Source: Nautiliaceae bacterium (lineage in GTDB: Bacteria > Campylobacterota > Campylobacteria > Campylobacterales > Nautiliaceae). From it: a stretch of 16,113 bases of DNA. Location of the stretch: positions 1 to 16,113 of the forward strand of contig JALVUH010000197.1 in assembly GCA_027035735.1 (NCBI GenBank), read 5' to 3'. Both the position numbers and the translations under genes were made by a program. Below, one piece after another: positions 1-8,732 of this stretch. Position 1 is the first letter of the stretch. Every line of letters begins with the position of its first letter. Below the pieces are notes generated by a model that was not told the DNA's origin, ran no database searches, and was given only the letters and a program-made list of their open reading frames with translations.

Positions 1-371
1 ACTTTTCTTGTAAAGAAATATTTAAATTTTAGAGGAATTTTTACATATGGATTTGTTTTTTGTTCATGTGGAAGCTCAATATTAAGTCCAACACTAATCT
101 TTGCTCCTTTATTTGCAGCTTCCATAATTCCAGGACCACCCCCTGTAATGATTGCATAACCTTTATCACTAAGACCTTTTGCTATTTCTGTTGCTTTTTC
201 ATAATAATACTGCCCTGGTTTTTCTCTAGCACTACCAAATATAGAAATCCCAGGAGGTAAATCTTCAAGTTCTTCAAAAGCATCTGTAAAATCACTAATA
301 ACCCTAAACATTCTCCACAAATCTTTTGTAGGATTACGATTATCTAAAAATTCTTTTTGTATATCTTTCAT
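1..371 (-). CDS. LOG family / TIGR00730 Rossmann-fold protein, N-terminal part (cut by window edge)
   Basis: The first 123 codons of a protein whose 3' end lies outside the window. I translated it from the ATG at 371. Visible family features are ISIFGSAR (residues 42-49), the nucleotide-binding stretch GGGPGIMEAANKGA (77-90), then GLNIELPHEQ and FKYFFTRK. These fit the LOG/TIGR00730 family (long mislabelled lysine decarboxylase), whose characterised members are nucleoside 5'-monophosphate phosphoribohydrolases. The catalytic PGGxGTxxE motif would lie downstream and cannot be checked here. The start overlaps the TAA of the upstream UbiB-like gene by one base (TAATG), with GGAGG a few bases upstream, so it is probably the distal gene of the efflux operon. 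Family assignment is strong; physiological role in this operon is unknown. Confidence 0.88.
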   Translation of the reverse strand, partial: MKDIQKEFLDNRNPTKDLWRMFRVISDFTDAFEELEDLPPGISIFGSAREKPGQYYYEKATEIAKGLSDKGYAIITGGGPGIMEAANKGAKISVGLNIELPHEQKTNPYVKIPLKFKYFFTRK

Positions 372-1981
372 TAGTCCCTCCAACTTTTAAAAATTAAAAT
401 GATTGCCAAAACAAATGCAAAAACATATCCAATTATACCAAAGAGTGAAACATTATGAAAAAGAGGTGGAATATGTGAGCTAAGAAGCATTGAAGAACCA
501 ATTAATATAGAAGCTATTATTATAGCTAAAGACAATCTATGAGAAGCTGTTTTAATAGTATTTTCAAATTTTTCAAGACCTACATGTTCAAATTCTATTT
601 TTAATTTTCCATTTTTTATTTTTTTTATGATTTCATAAAAATCATTTGGAAAATGAATAAAAAATTCTGCAAGATTTTGATTATATTCTCCAAATTCTTG
701 TAATAAAGTTTTTGGTGAATATATCTTTTTAACTAATTTTGTAACAAAAGGTTTTAAAGCTTCAATTACATTAAAATCAGGATCTAAACTTTTGCCAACT
801 CCCTCATAAGTAATAATAGTTTTGGCAAGCAGATACTGGTCTTCTTTAAAATAAACTTTATATTTTTTCATAACTCTAACTAAATCTTCAAAAAATCTTT
901 GTAAATTTATTTTTTTAAGAGGCTGATAAAGATAAGTAGAAATTATATCAGCGGATTCTTTTTTTAACATTTCAATATCAGTATCATCACTTATTCTAGA
1001 AAGTTTTAATACATATTCTGCAGCTTTTTCTTCATCTTTATGTGCTACATAATAAACTAATTTTAATAAAGAATTTCTATCTTCTTTTGAGATAGTTCCA
1101 ACTATTCCAAAATCTAAAAATACAATTTTTCCATTACTTACCATTAAATTACCAGGATGTGGGTCTGCATGAAAAAATCTATGCACAAAAATCTGCTCTG
1201 CTACAAGTTCTACTCCTATCTTTGCTATCTCTTTTATATCATAAAATTTTTTTAACTCATTTTTATTTGTAATTTTTATCCCTTTTACAAATTCAAGAGT
1301 TAAAACTTTACTAGTTGATAAATTATCATATACTTTTGGAACTTTTACTTTTGGATTGTTTTTAAAATTTGCTTGAAATCTTTTTAAGTTTAAAGCTTCA
1401 ATATTAAAATCAAGTTCTTTTTTTATACTTTTTGCAAATTCTTCTATAATCTTTACACTATCTATACCATAAATCAAAAGTTTCTCTCTTACAATTTTTG
1501 CTAGTCGTTCAAGAATAAAAATATCTGCATAAATAATTTCTTCAATATGAGGTTTTAAAATTTTTACAGCTACCTCATCTCCATTATAAAGAATCGTCTT
1601 ATAAACTTGTCCTATAGAAGCAGAAGCTAACAATTCAAATTCATTTGGAAAATATTTTTTATAATCTCCAAATTCATCTATTAAAACTTTTTCCATTTCG
1701 CTAAAAGGAAGAGGTGCTACTCTATCTTGAAGTTTTTCAAGCTCTTTTGCAAGTTCTAGTGGAATTAAATCTGGTCTTAAAGATAAAAGTTGAGCCAGTT
1801 TTATAAATGTAGGACCAAGCTCTTCTATTGTTTTTCTAATCCTTTCACTCTTACTTAACGTACTCTCTTTTTTAAAAGGAACAGGAATTCCAAATGTTTC
1901 AATAATTCCACCAAATCCATTTTTGGCCAAAATAAAAATAATTTCTTTTGTTCTTTTCAGTTCATAAATGCTATTTTTCAA
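371..1981 (-). CDS. UbiB/AarF/ABC1 family atypical kinase, membrane-anchored
   Basis: A 536-residue ABC1-family protein-kinase-like protein. Visible motifs: the N-terminal KxGQ region reads IKLAQ (60-64); alanine-rich nucleotide loop ASASIGQV (119-126); VAVK with the ATP-contacting Lys140; ELDF (190-193), resembling the family ExD motif; catalytic-loop HADPHPGN (271-278); metal-binding DFG (290-292). Two hydrophobic helices close the protein (about 483-501 and 512-531), as in bacterial UbiB members. UbiB proteins support quinone biosynthesis or isoprenoid-lipid handling, probably through ATPase activity. Campylobacterota generally use menaquinone, so a ubiquinone role is unlikely and I give no symbol. 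The start is TTG, preceded by GGGAG at good spacing, and overlaps the preceding permease stop by four bases (TTGA). Its position after an ABC exporter suggests a membrane-lipid or envelope role, which is inference. Confidence 0.9.
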   Translation of the reverse strand: MKNSIYELKRTKEIIFILAKNGFGGIIETFGIPVPFKKESTLSKSERIRKTIEELGPTFIKLAQLLSLRPDLIPLELAKELEKLQDRVAPLPFSEMEKVLIDEFGDYKKYFPNEFELLASASIGQVYKTILYNGDEVAVKILKPHIEEIIYADIFILERLAKIVREKLLIYGIDSVKIIEEFAKSIKKELDFNIEALNLKRFQANFKNNPKVKVPKVYDNLSTSKVLTLEFVKGIKITNKNELKKFYDIKEIAKIGVELVAEQIFVHRFFHADPHPGNLMVSNGKIVFLDFGIVGTISKEDRNSLLKLVYYVAHKDEEKAAEYVLKLSRISDDTDIEMLKKESADIISTYLYQPLKKINLQRFFEDLVRVMKKYKVYFKEDQYLLAKTIITYEGVGKSLDPDFNVIEALKPFVTKLVKKIYSPKTLLQEFGEYNQNLAEFFIHFPNDFYEIIKKIKNGKLKIEFEHVGLEKFENTIKTASHRLSLAIIIASILIGSSMLLSSHIPPLFHNVSLFGIIGYVFAFVLAIILIFKSWRD

Positions 1982-3051
1982 AATAATCTCCCAATTTTTC
2001 TATATCCTATATAAAATAATATCACAGCTATTAAAAATTCAGCCCCAAAATAAGGCAATAAATCCATAAATCCACTTCCTCTAAAAAATATATCCTGAGT
2101 AGCTTGAATATAATACCTAAGAGGAGAAAAATAACTTAAAAATTGAATAAAAGGGCTCATAGCACTAAGAGGAGTCCATGCTCCACTTAAAAAAATCAAA
2201 GGTAACATTATAACTATTGTAAGATGAGCTACTTCAAGTATTGTTTTTGAAATAGCAGCGATTACTAATGCTATACCTCCTATTGCAAAAGAAAATAAAA
2301 AACTAATTAAATAAAAATTAAAGATATTTCCATTTATAGGTGTATTAAAAGCACCAAAAACAATAAGACCAACTGCAATAGTAATACCTGCCATCAAAAT
2401 CAAAACTTGTGAAAGTATTTTTGCGAAAATAATCAAACTCCCTTTTACCGGCATTAAAAGCATAATATCCCACGTTCCATTCTCTTTTTCTCTAACAAAC
2501 ACAACTGCTATTAAAATAAGACCTAACATTGTAATATCACTCATAAGCTCGCTTAAACTCATAAACCATTTAGTATTTGCATTTGGATTAAAAAGTTTTA
2601 TTATGTCAATACTTGCTGGAGTTTTTAAATGATGTTCAAATTTCAATAAAATATTTTGAATATAAATCAAAGTAACTTCTGCCTGTGCTGCAGCAGTAGA
2701 ATCTATTAAAACTTGTAATTTAGCAGTTTTACCAGAAAGTAAATTATTTACAAACTCTTTATTAAAAACAATCCCTACCATTATTTTTCTATTATAAATA
2801 GCCTCTTTTAAAGATTTTTCATTTAAAAAAAGTTTTGGTTTTTTAAATTGAGGAGAGTGAAAATGACTAATTATTTTATTTACTACAGCAATATCTCCTT
2901 CATTTACATATCCAATAGATACATGTCTTGGAGTTACTTTAATTCCTTTTCCAGCTATATAAATATCCATTGTAAAAGCATATAAAACAAAAATCACTAA
3001 TCCTACATTCCTAAAAAATACTAAAAACTCTTTTTTTAAAATAGCGCTCAT
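1978..3051 (-). CDS. ABC-2 type transporter permease (second of pair, YbhR/YbhS/YhhJ-like)
   Basis: A 357-residue inner-membrane permease of the ABC-2 exporter family. It has one N-terminal membrane helix (about 11-30), a large extracytoplasmic domain (about 31-165), then a block of five or so helices. The conserved coupling segment VREKENGTWDIMLLMP (186-201) follows the second helix, and the family-typical FLSGAWTPLSAM and LSYFSPLRYYIQA segments follow later. It should pair with the adjacent permease to form the transmembrane channel driven by the double-NBD ATPase upstream. ATG at 3051 overlaps the stop of the upstream permease by four bases (ATGA). Its own ribosome binding site is weak, so translational coupling is likely. 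Substrate cannot be read from the sequence; relatives export drugs or other amphipathic compounds. Confidence 0.9.
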   Translation of the reverse strand: MSAILKKEFLVFFRNVGLVIFVLYAFTMDIYIAGKGIKVTPRHVSIGYVNEGDIAVVNKIISHFHSPQFKKPKLFLNEKSLKEAIYNRKIMVGIVFNKEFVNNLLSGKTAKLQVLIDSTAAAQAEVTLIYIQNILLKFEHHLKTPASIDIIKLFNPNANTKWFMSLSELMSDITMLGLILIAVVFVREKENGTWDIMLLMPVKGSLIIFAKILSQVLILMAGITIAVGLIVFGAFNTPINGNIFNFYLISFLFSFAIGGIALVIAAISKTILEVAHLTIVIMLPLIFLSGAWTPLSAMSPFIQFLSYFSPLRYYIQATQDIFFRGSGFMDLLPYFGAEFLIAVILFYIGYRKIGRLF

Positions 3052-4136
3052 TTTATAGCCTTTTTAATAAGCAATGTACCCAAAGCAATCAATACAAAAG
3101 CATAAATACAAAGAATAATAAAATATAATACATTCAAACTTGATTTAAATCCTTGACCTATTAAAAAGGTATCATAAATTATATGATTATAATATGATAC
3201 AGGAAAGATGTGAGCCTCTATATAACTCTCTTTATCCATTGATGAAATTGGCATTAAAATACCAGAATATAAAAATCCAGGAATAACGGTAATAATTACA
3301 GAAAGGACTAATGCTGCAACTTGAGTAGAAGTTACAATTGAGACTAATATTCCAATTCCAACACTAATTAAAATATAAATCTCACTAGTAAGCCAAAAAA
3401 TAAAAAAATTACCCCTAAATGGAACATCAAAAAGATATGTAGCCCATAAAAAAAGTATAAAAATATTTAAAGAATGAAATAAAAAAGGAGGAATTATTTT
3501 TGCAATTACAAATTCAATCTTTTTTATAGGAGCAGAATAAAAATTAAAAATAGTTCCAACTTCTTTTTCTTTTACTATAATAATAGCCGCTAAACTAGCA
3601 GGAACCACTAAAAATATAAGTCCGAAAAGTCCAGGAACTATAGCATTATAATCCCGCATAGCTTCATTAAAAAAATTTCTATTTTCTATTTTTATAGGAA
3701 GTTTTATATTAAATCCATGAATCAAAAGCTTCTCAACATATCCCTCAATAGTAACAGCTCTAAGAGGAAAAGAGCCATCAATAAATACTCCAATTTGAGC
3801 ACCTTTATATAAATCTTTTGAAAAAGAAGGAGGAATAATTACTATCATATCAGCTTTATTTGTTTGTAATTTATGAAGAGCCTCTTTATAAGAGATATTT
3901 TCTACTTTTACATCAAAATATTTTGTGTGTGAAAATTTATTGATTATTTCAAGAGAAAGTTTAGAATGGTCATTATCAATTATTATTGTTCTTGTATGAG
4001 TAACTTCAAGTTTTATACCATATCCAAATAAAATCAAAATCATAGTAGGTATTAAATAAATTAAGATTATCATTTTATTTCTTATTAAATCAATAAATTC
4101 TTTTTTTAAATAGGCTTTTATTACATTAAGTCTCAT
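3048..4136 (-). CDS. ABC-2 type transporter permease (first of pair, YbhS/YhiI-locus-like)
   Basis: A 362-residue ABC-2 permease with the same architecture as its neighbour: N-terminal helix (about 21-40), periplasmic domain (about 45-165), then a C-terminal helix bundle. The coupling motif is IVKEKEVGTIFNFYSAP, equivalent to VREKENGTWDIMLLMP in the partner. The two proteins are clearly homologous in layout but well diverged, indicating a heterodimeric channel. ATG at 4136 overlaps the TGA of the ATPase gene by four bases, and AAGGA lies about seven bases upstream. With the ATPase and the HlyD-type adaptor it forms a YbhGFSR-like tripartite exporter. Substrate is unknown. Confidence 0.9.
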   Translation of the reverse strand: MRLNVIKAYLKKEFIDLIRNKMIILIYLIPTMILILFGYGIKLEVTHTRTIIIDNDHSKLSLEIINKFSHTKYFDVKVENISYKEALHKLQTNKADMIVIIPPSFSKDLYKGAQIGVFIDGSFPLRAVTIEGYVEKLLIHGFNIKLPIKIENRNFFNEAMRDYNAIVPGLFGLIFLVVPASLAAIIIVKEKEVGTIFNFYSAPIKKIEFVIAKIIPPFLFHSLNIFILFLWATYLFDVPFRGNFFIFWLTSEIYILISVGIGILVSIVTSTQVAALVLSVIITVIPGFLYSGILMPISSMDKESYIEAHIFPVSYYNHIIYDTFLIGQGFKSSLNVLYFIILCIYAFVLIALGTLLIKKAIK

Positions 4137-5734
4137 TGATTTTCCTTATAAATTTTAAGAAATATCTCTTCAAAATCAAGTCCTGGATATTTTTGATGTA
4201 AATTTTTAACCTCATCATCTACTATTTTAACCCCTCTTTTCAAAACAACCACTCTATCACAATACTCCGCTTCGCTCATATAATGAGTAGTAATTAAAAT
4301 AGAAATTCCCATATTTTCTTTAAGTTTTCTTAAAAGTTTCCAAAAAGCACTTCTAGCAACTGTATCAACTCCACTTGTTGGCTCATCTAAAAATAAAACA
4401 ACCGGCTCGTGAAGTAGAGCTGCTGCCAAAGAAAATCTTTGATTAATACCAAGTGGAACTTCTTTTGGAAAAGAATTTAAATATTCTTCAAATCCAAACA
4501 TTTTAGAATATTTTTCTATTTTTTCTTTAGTCTCTTTAGGAGTTAGGGAATGCATTTTTGCAAAATATTCAAGATTTTCTTTAATAGTCAAATCTTTATA
4601 AAGAGCAAATTTTTGAGAAACATATCCTATTTTACTTTTTAACTCAATTCTATCTTCATATGATTTTATTCTTTTACCAAGCAAATAAAGCTCCCCTTCA
4701 TCAATAGGATAAAGTCCAAGAAGCATTTTTATAAGAGTTGTTTTACCAGCTCCATTTGCTCCAAGCAAACCTAAAATTTCTCCTTTTTTAAGCTCTAAAT
4801 CAACACAATTATCAGCAATAAACTCTCCAAATTTTTTAGTTAAACATTTAGCTTTTACAATAATTTCTGGAACATCAATATTTTTTTTAGGAACTTCTAT
4901 TAAAATCGGTTTTTTACCTTTTTTTAGGGCATTTACAAAAAATACCCCCTCAAGAGTAGGAATTGCTTTTTTTAAAGGAAGAGGATTTAGACAATATGTT
5001 CTTTTATTAAAAGAAAAACATTCATTACTTTCAATCTCACCTTCATATGTATAATCTTTAATTTTTTCAATCAATTCTTGAGCAGTCCCTTTGGCAATAA
5101 CTTCGCCTTCATCAAAAAGCATCAACCTATCCATTTTACTAGCTTCAGACATATAAGCAGTAGATATTAAAGCACTCATCCCCTCTTCTCTCATCTCATT
5201 TACAATATCCCAAAGCTCAGCCCTACTTATTGGGTCAACACCTGTGGTTGGCTCATCAAGAATTAAAAGTTTTGGTCTTGGTAAGAGAGCTAAGATAAGA
5301 GAGAGTTTTTGTCTCATTCCTCCGCTTAAATTCCCAGCAAGTCTATCTTGGAATTCATAAAGTCCCGCCATTTTAAGAAGTCTTGTTTCATACTCTTCAT
5401 CTTTTTTAAGACCTCTTAAATCCCTAAAAAAATCAAAATGCTCCCCTACACTTAAAAAATCATACAAAACAAGCCCAAGACCTTGAGGCATAAGAGAAAT
5501 TTCATTTTTTATTTTTTCCGCTTCTTTTGGAGAGTGATACGCATATCCTTTATAAACTACTTCTCCTTTAAAACTCACAACTCCAGCAATTGCATGAAGA
5601 GTAGAGCTTTTACCCGCCCCATCAGCTCCAATAAATCCTAATATTTCTTTTTCTTTTAAAGTAAAATTTACATTTTTAATAGCTATCTTTTTTCCATAAC
5701 TAACAGATAAATTTTTAACTTTTAATATCTCCAC
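4133..5734 (-). CDS. ABC exporter ATPase with two fused nucleotide-binding domains (YbhF/YhiH-like)
   Basis: A 533-residue cytoplasmic protein with two ABC ATPase domains in tandem. NBD1: Walker A GADGAGKS (36-43), signature LSGGMRQ (136-142), Walker B LLILDEPTTG (ending near 165), but STAYM (191-195) where the switch histidine is expected. NBD2: Walker A GANGAGKTT (325-333), degenerate signature PLGINQ (427-432), Walker B LFLDEP (447-452), intact switch His484 in ITTHYM. The defects fall so that one composite ATP site (NBD1 Walker/H-loop plus NBD2 signature) is degenerate and the other is canonical. It starts with GTG, preceded by GGAG at six bases, directly after the adaptor stop with no gap. 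It energises the two downstream permeases. Confidence 0.94.
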   Translation of the reverse strand: MEILKVKNLSVSYGKKIAIKNVNFTLKEKEILGFIGADGAGKSSTLHAIAGVVSFKGEVVYKGYAYHSPKEAEKIKNEISLMPQGLGLVLYDFLSVGEHFDFFRDLRGLKKDEEYETRLLKMAGLYEFQDRLAGNLSGGMRQKLSLILALLPRPKLLILDEPTTGVDPISRAELWDIVNEMREEGMSALISTAYMSEASKMDRLMLFDEGEVIAKGTAQELIEKIKDYTYEGEIESNECFSFNKRTYCLNPLPLKKAIPTLEGVFFVNALKKGKKPILIEVPKKNIDVPEIIVKAKCLTKKFGEFIADNCVDLELKKGEILGLLGANGAGKTTLIKMLLGLYPIDEGELYLLGKRIKSYEDRIELKSKIGYVSQKFALYKDLTIKENLEYFAKMHSLTPKETKEKIEKYSKMFGFEEYLNSFPKEVPLGINQRFSLAAALLHEPVVLFLDEPTSGVDTVARSAFWKLLRKLKENMGISILITTHYMSEAEYCDRVVVLKRGVKIVDDEVKNLHQKYPGLDFEEIFLKIYKENQ

Positions 5735-6841
5735 TTAAAGCTCCGGCAATTCATTTAAGCTTTTAGGTAAATTTCCATTGCCAATCAAAACTACTCCTGT
5801 AGCAGGAAGTCCAAGTTTTAGCAATGGATTTGGTTTTATAGGTTTAAGTCTTACTTCATAAACTCTTGTAATTCTATCAGCCCTAACTGCTACTTCTTTT
5901 GGAGTAAATTCAGCTTTTTTTGCAATTTTGCTAACAACTGCAGGTATAGGTTTGTTTGGATAAGCATCCAAAAAAATTTCTGCCCTGTCTCCAAGTTTTA
6001 TTTTACCAGTGTAGATTGTATTTACATAAATTTTAAGATATAAACTTTTTGGATTTATTAAAGTAGCAATTGGCATACCAGCCCCTAAAACTTCCCCAAT
6101 ATTTGCAATTTTGGTATCTACATATCCATTAATTGGAGATTTTATATTAAGTTCATTCAAAATTACTTTAATTACATCTCTTTTTTGTTTAAGAGCATCA
6201 ATACCATTTTGCATTGCTAAAATATTGTTTTTTGCAGCCATTGCAATATCATATTTTTGTTTATAAATTTTGATTTCTTTTTTCAAAGCATCTTTCTTAG
6301 CCAATAAAGAATATAATTTGTCAGTATCCGTTTTTGTTTTTAATCTTGCAAGTTCTAATTTATGTTCTTTTTCCATATTCTTTTTAACAAGTTTAGCAAT
6401 TCTTATTTCATCTTTTCTATCTTGTGCAATTACAGCTTTTAAAGCATTAATTTGTGAATTTAACGCATTTAACTCATTTTCTTTTGCTAAATATGCATTT
6501 TTTGCAATCTCTATATTCTTAAGAATTTTTTCTTTAGTAAATTTTAATTCATCTTCTTTTGCTTTTATTTCATAATTTAGGGCATCTAATTTTTTAACAT
6601 ACTCTTTATCAGAAAGCCTGGCAATAATTTCTCCTTTTTTTACTTTATCTCCTGTATCAACATTTAAAGCTATAATTCTTCCCGGATATTTTGTATTTAA
6701 ATTAATTAAATCTCCATCTACAACTCCGACTGCTTCTACTAAATAAGGAGGAAGTTTTTTACCATTAATCTTTTCATAAATTAAAATTCCGCTAATTATT
6801 AAAAGTCCTATTATGATAACTGCTAATATATTTTTTTTCAT
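5735..6841 (-). CDS. HlyD/YbhG-type periplasmic adaptor of the ABC exporter
   Basis: A 368-residue membrane fusion protein. It has one N-terminal membrane anchor or uncleaved signal (about 4-22), a first biotinyl-lipoyl half containing YPGRIIALNVDTGDKVKKGEI, a long Lys/Glu-rich coiled-coil hairpin (about 80-225), the second lipoyl half around IKSPINGYVDTKIANIGEVL, then a beta-barrel segment with GDRAEIFLDAYPNKP. It would bridge the inner-membrane ABC complex and the TolC-like channel encoded just upstream. ATG at 6841 has a strong GGGGG-containing ribosome binding site and overlaps the channel gene stop by four bases (ATGA). The order adaptor-ATPase-permease-permease matches the E. coli ybhGFSR arrangement. 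Confidence 0.92.
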   Translation of the reverse strand: MKKNILAVIIIGLLIISGILIYEKINGKKLPPYLVEAVGVVDGDLINLNTKYPGRIIALNVDTGDKVKKGEIIARLSDKEYVKKLDALNYEIKAKEDELKFTKEKILKNIEIAKNAYLAKENELNALNSQINALKAVIAQDRKDEIRIAKLVKKNMEKEHKLELARLKTKTDTDKLYSLLAKKDALKKEIKIYKQKYDIAMAAKNNILAMQNGIDALKQKRDVIKVILNELNIKSPINGYVDTKIANIGEVLGAGMPIATLINPKSLYLKIYVNTIYTGKIKLGDRAEIFLDAYPNKPIPAVVSKIAKKAEFTPKEVAVRADRITRVYEVRLKPIKPNPLLKLGLPATGVVLIGNGNLPKSLNELPEL

Positions 6842-8142
6842 TTTCTACCCCCATCAATATTTGCTTTTAATATATAAAAGAAAATTTCTGATTTTATATA
6901 ATCTCTTTTAGCTTTAGATTCTGCTAATTTTGCAATTGCACTATTTAAATCTGTAACATCCGCTAATCCTTCGCTAAATTTTGCTTTTATATACTCATAA
7001 TAACTTTTTCTAGCTTTTATTTCTTGATTTGCAGATAATAATCTTTTTTTCAAAGCGTTTAAGATTAATAAATCGTTTTTATAAGTAGTTTTTACTTTAT
7101 TTAAATAATCTCTATAAAAAATATAAGCTTTCATTTTTTCTATTTTTGCTTGTTGAAGCTTTGATTTATCACTGTTACCATTAAAAATATTATATTTCAA
7201 AGATAAAGCAACATAGGAATTATTGAGATTTGAATAATCATTGTTATTTAAAGTAGCATCTGTAGCTTTTGCTTTAAGTCCTATTTGAAAATAAAGTTTT
7301 GGATAAAAAAGAGATTTTTGAAGGTTTACATTTTTTGAAGCAATTTGAAGAGTTTTTTTAATTTCTTTAATATCCGGTCTATTGTTAAATTTTGGTTTCA
7401 AAAGATTTATTGATGGTAAATTTGAAATTGATTTTACTTTCGTATTTAATATATAACTCAAAATATTTAAAAGAGACTTTTTTTGAGCTTTTACATTATC
7501 AATGGAAGATTGAATTTCAAAATATTTAGCATCTATTTCATCAACAGTAGATTTATTTATAAGACCTTCTTTATATAATGCATTTGCTTTCTCTTTTGCA
7601 GACAAAAGAGCCATTTTAGCATCATTTAATGCATATATTTTATATTTAAGTGCATATATATCTGCATAAATCTTAGCAATTTTAAGCTTCAAATCTCTTT
7701 TTATATTTTGAAGCTTAAGTTTTGATTTTATTACATTTAATTTTTCAATATCAATTAAATTGCTTATCGCATAACCAGTAAAAATAGGATATGAATATAC
7801 TAAACTTCCTACAAAATTATTTTTTTTGCCTACTGCCAATTTAGCGGCAAAATTTTTATATATTAACGGATATAAAGGTGCACTACTCCCTAAATTTTGA
7901 GCAGCAATTGGCTCTTGTAAATCAAAAGTTATTGTTGGTCTATCAAATAAATGCATATAATCATATTCCAAGTCTAATCTACCATAATTTTTACCTTTTA
8001 CTTCTTTTAATTTCTCTTTTTGTATTTGAATATTTTTTTGATATATTTTTACGATATTTGAGTTATTGATAAGTTTGACTAAATCATTAAAATTTTGAGC
8101 TCCTAAAATAGAGAATATAAATAAAAATATCCTAAATTTCAT
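6838..8142 (-). CDS. TolC-like outer membrane efflux protein
   Basis: A 434-residue outer membrane factor. An N-terminal signal peptide is visible (about 1-15, hydrophobic, likely cleaved after LGA before QNF). The rest is the repeated helical/strand pattern of TolC/OprM proteins, with long amphipathic helices rich in Lys, Ala and Asn, a segment GSLVYSYPIFTGYAI, and its internal-repeat counterpart YVALSLKYNIFNG. The length fits the family (about 420-490). ATG at 8142 has AAGGA about six bases upstream and overlaps the TetR stop by four bases. It sits between the MFS pump genes and the ABC exporter genes and is the only channel in the window, so it may dock both adaptors; this sharing is inference. 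Confidence 0.9.
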   Translation of the reverse strand: MKFRIFLFIFSILGAQNFNDLVKLINNSNIVKIYQKNIQIQKEKLKEVKGKNYGRLDLEYDYMHLFDRPTITFDLQEPIAAQNLGSSAPLYPLIYKNFAAKLAVGKKNNFVGSLVYSYPIFTGYAISNLIDIEKLNVIKSKLKLQNIKRDLKLKIAKIYADIYALKYKIYALNDAKMALLSAKEKANALYKEGLINKSTVDEIDAKYFEIQSSIDNVKAQKKSLLNILSYILNTKVKSISNLPSINLLKPKFNNRPDIKEIKKTLQIASKNVNLQKSLFYPKLYFQIGLKAKATDATLNNNDYSNLNNSYVALSLKYNIFNGNSDKSKLQQAKIEKMKAYIFYRDYLNKVKTTYKNDLLILNALKKRLLSANQEIKARKSYYEYIKAKFSEGLADVTDLNSAIAKLAESKAKRDYIKSEIFFYILKANIDGGRK

Positions 8143-8732
8143 TTTTTATCCTTTTTTAATAGTTTATAAAAAAGTTCTAACTCTTTTTTAAACTCTTTTT
8201 CTTTATCTTCAAATAAAAATGTAAGCTCACTCTCTATAAAAAAACCTTCTGCCATATTATATAACGCATTAGTATATTTAACAGCCTTTTTCTTTAATTC
8301 TTTTTTTTCTACTCCTTCTTTTAAAATATTTTCTAATATTTGATAATAAAATCTTTTTACTTTGGTAGCAAAACTCCTCATCTCTTCATTTTTAGAAGTT
8401 AATGTAATAGCCATAAATTCTTTATAAATTTTTTTTAATTCTTCATAATTTTTATAAAAAAATTCAAAAAAAACCAAAAGTTTTTCATAAGTATTATTTT
8501 CATTTTTTAATTTAGAAAAAAGCTCTTTATTAAATTCTTCCGTTAATATATTCAAAATTTCAAAAATAATATCTTCTTTATTTTTAAAATATTCATAAGT
8601 AGTACCTTTACCTATATCAGCAGCTTTTGCAAGTTCTGAGACAGTAACTTTCATACCCTTTTGTAAAAACAAATCTTTACATTTTAAAGCAATCTCTTTT
8701 CTTTTTTCTTCTTTATTTACTATTTTTGCCAT
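8139..8732 (-). CDS. TetR/AcrR family transcriptional regulator
   Basis: A 197-residue TetR-type repressor. The N-terminal DNA-binding domain has the classic helix-turn-helix (about 29-50): VTVSELAKAADIGKGTTYEY, followed by FKNKEDIIFEIL. The remaining about 140 residues are helical and divergent, as expected for a ligand-binding and dimerisation domain. ATG at 8732 has GGAG five bases upstream and lies inside the end of the EmrB-like gene (20-base overlap), so it is co-transcribed with the pumps rather than divergent from them. The likely target is the TTGAC-N5-GTCAA palindrome at the head of the operon (11708-11722), giving autoregulatory feedback. The family call is firm; the target and ligand are inferred. 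Confidence 0.93.
   Translation of the reverse strand: MAKIVNKEEKRKEIALKCKDLFLQKGMKVTVSELAKAADIGKGTTYEYFKNKEDIIFEILNILTEEFNKELFSKLKNENNTYEKLLVFFEFFYKNYEELKKIYKEFMAITLTSKNEEMRSFATKVKRFYYQILENILKEGVEKKELKKKAVKYTNALYNMAEGFFIESELTFLFEDKEKEFKKELELFYKLLKKDKK

Noticed and set aside
60..260. Plus-strand open frame of 66 codons, Cys- and Phe-rich
   Set aside because: It is antisense to the LOG-family gene, whose minus-strand translation has clear conserved motifs; composition is typical of a shadow frame.
6270..6575. Plus-strand open frame of 101 codons, Ser/Phe-rich
   Set aside because: Antisense to the coiled-coil segment of the HlyD-type adaptor; Lys/Glu-rich helices on one strand routinely create Phe/Ser-rich open frames on the other.
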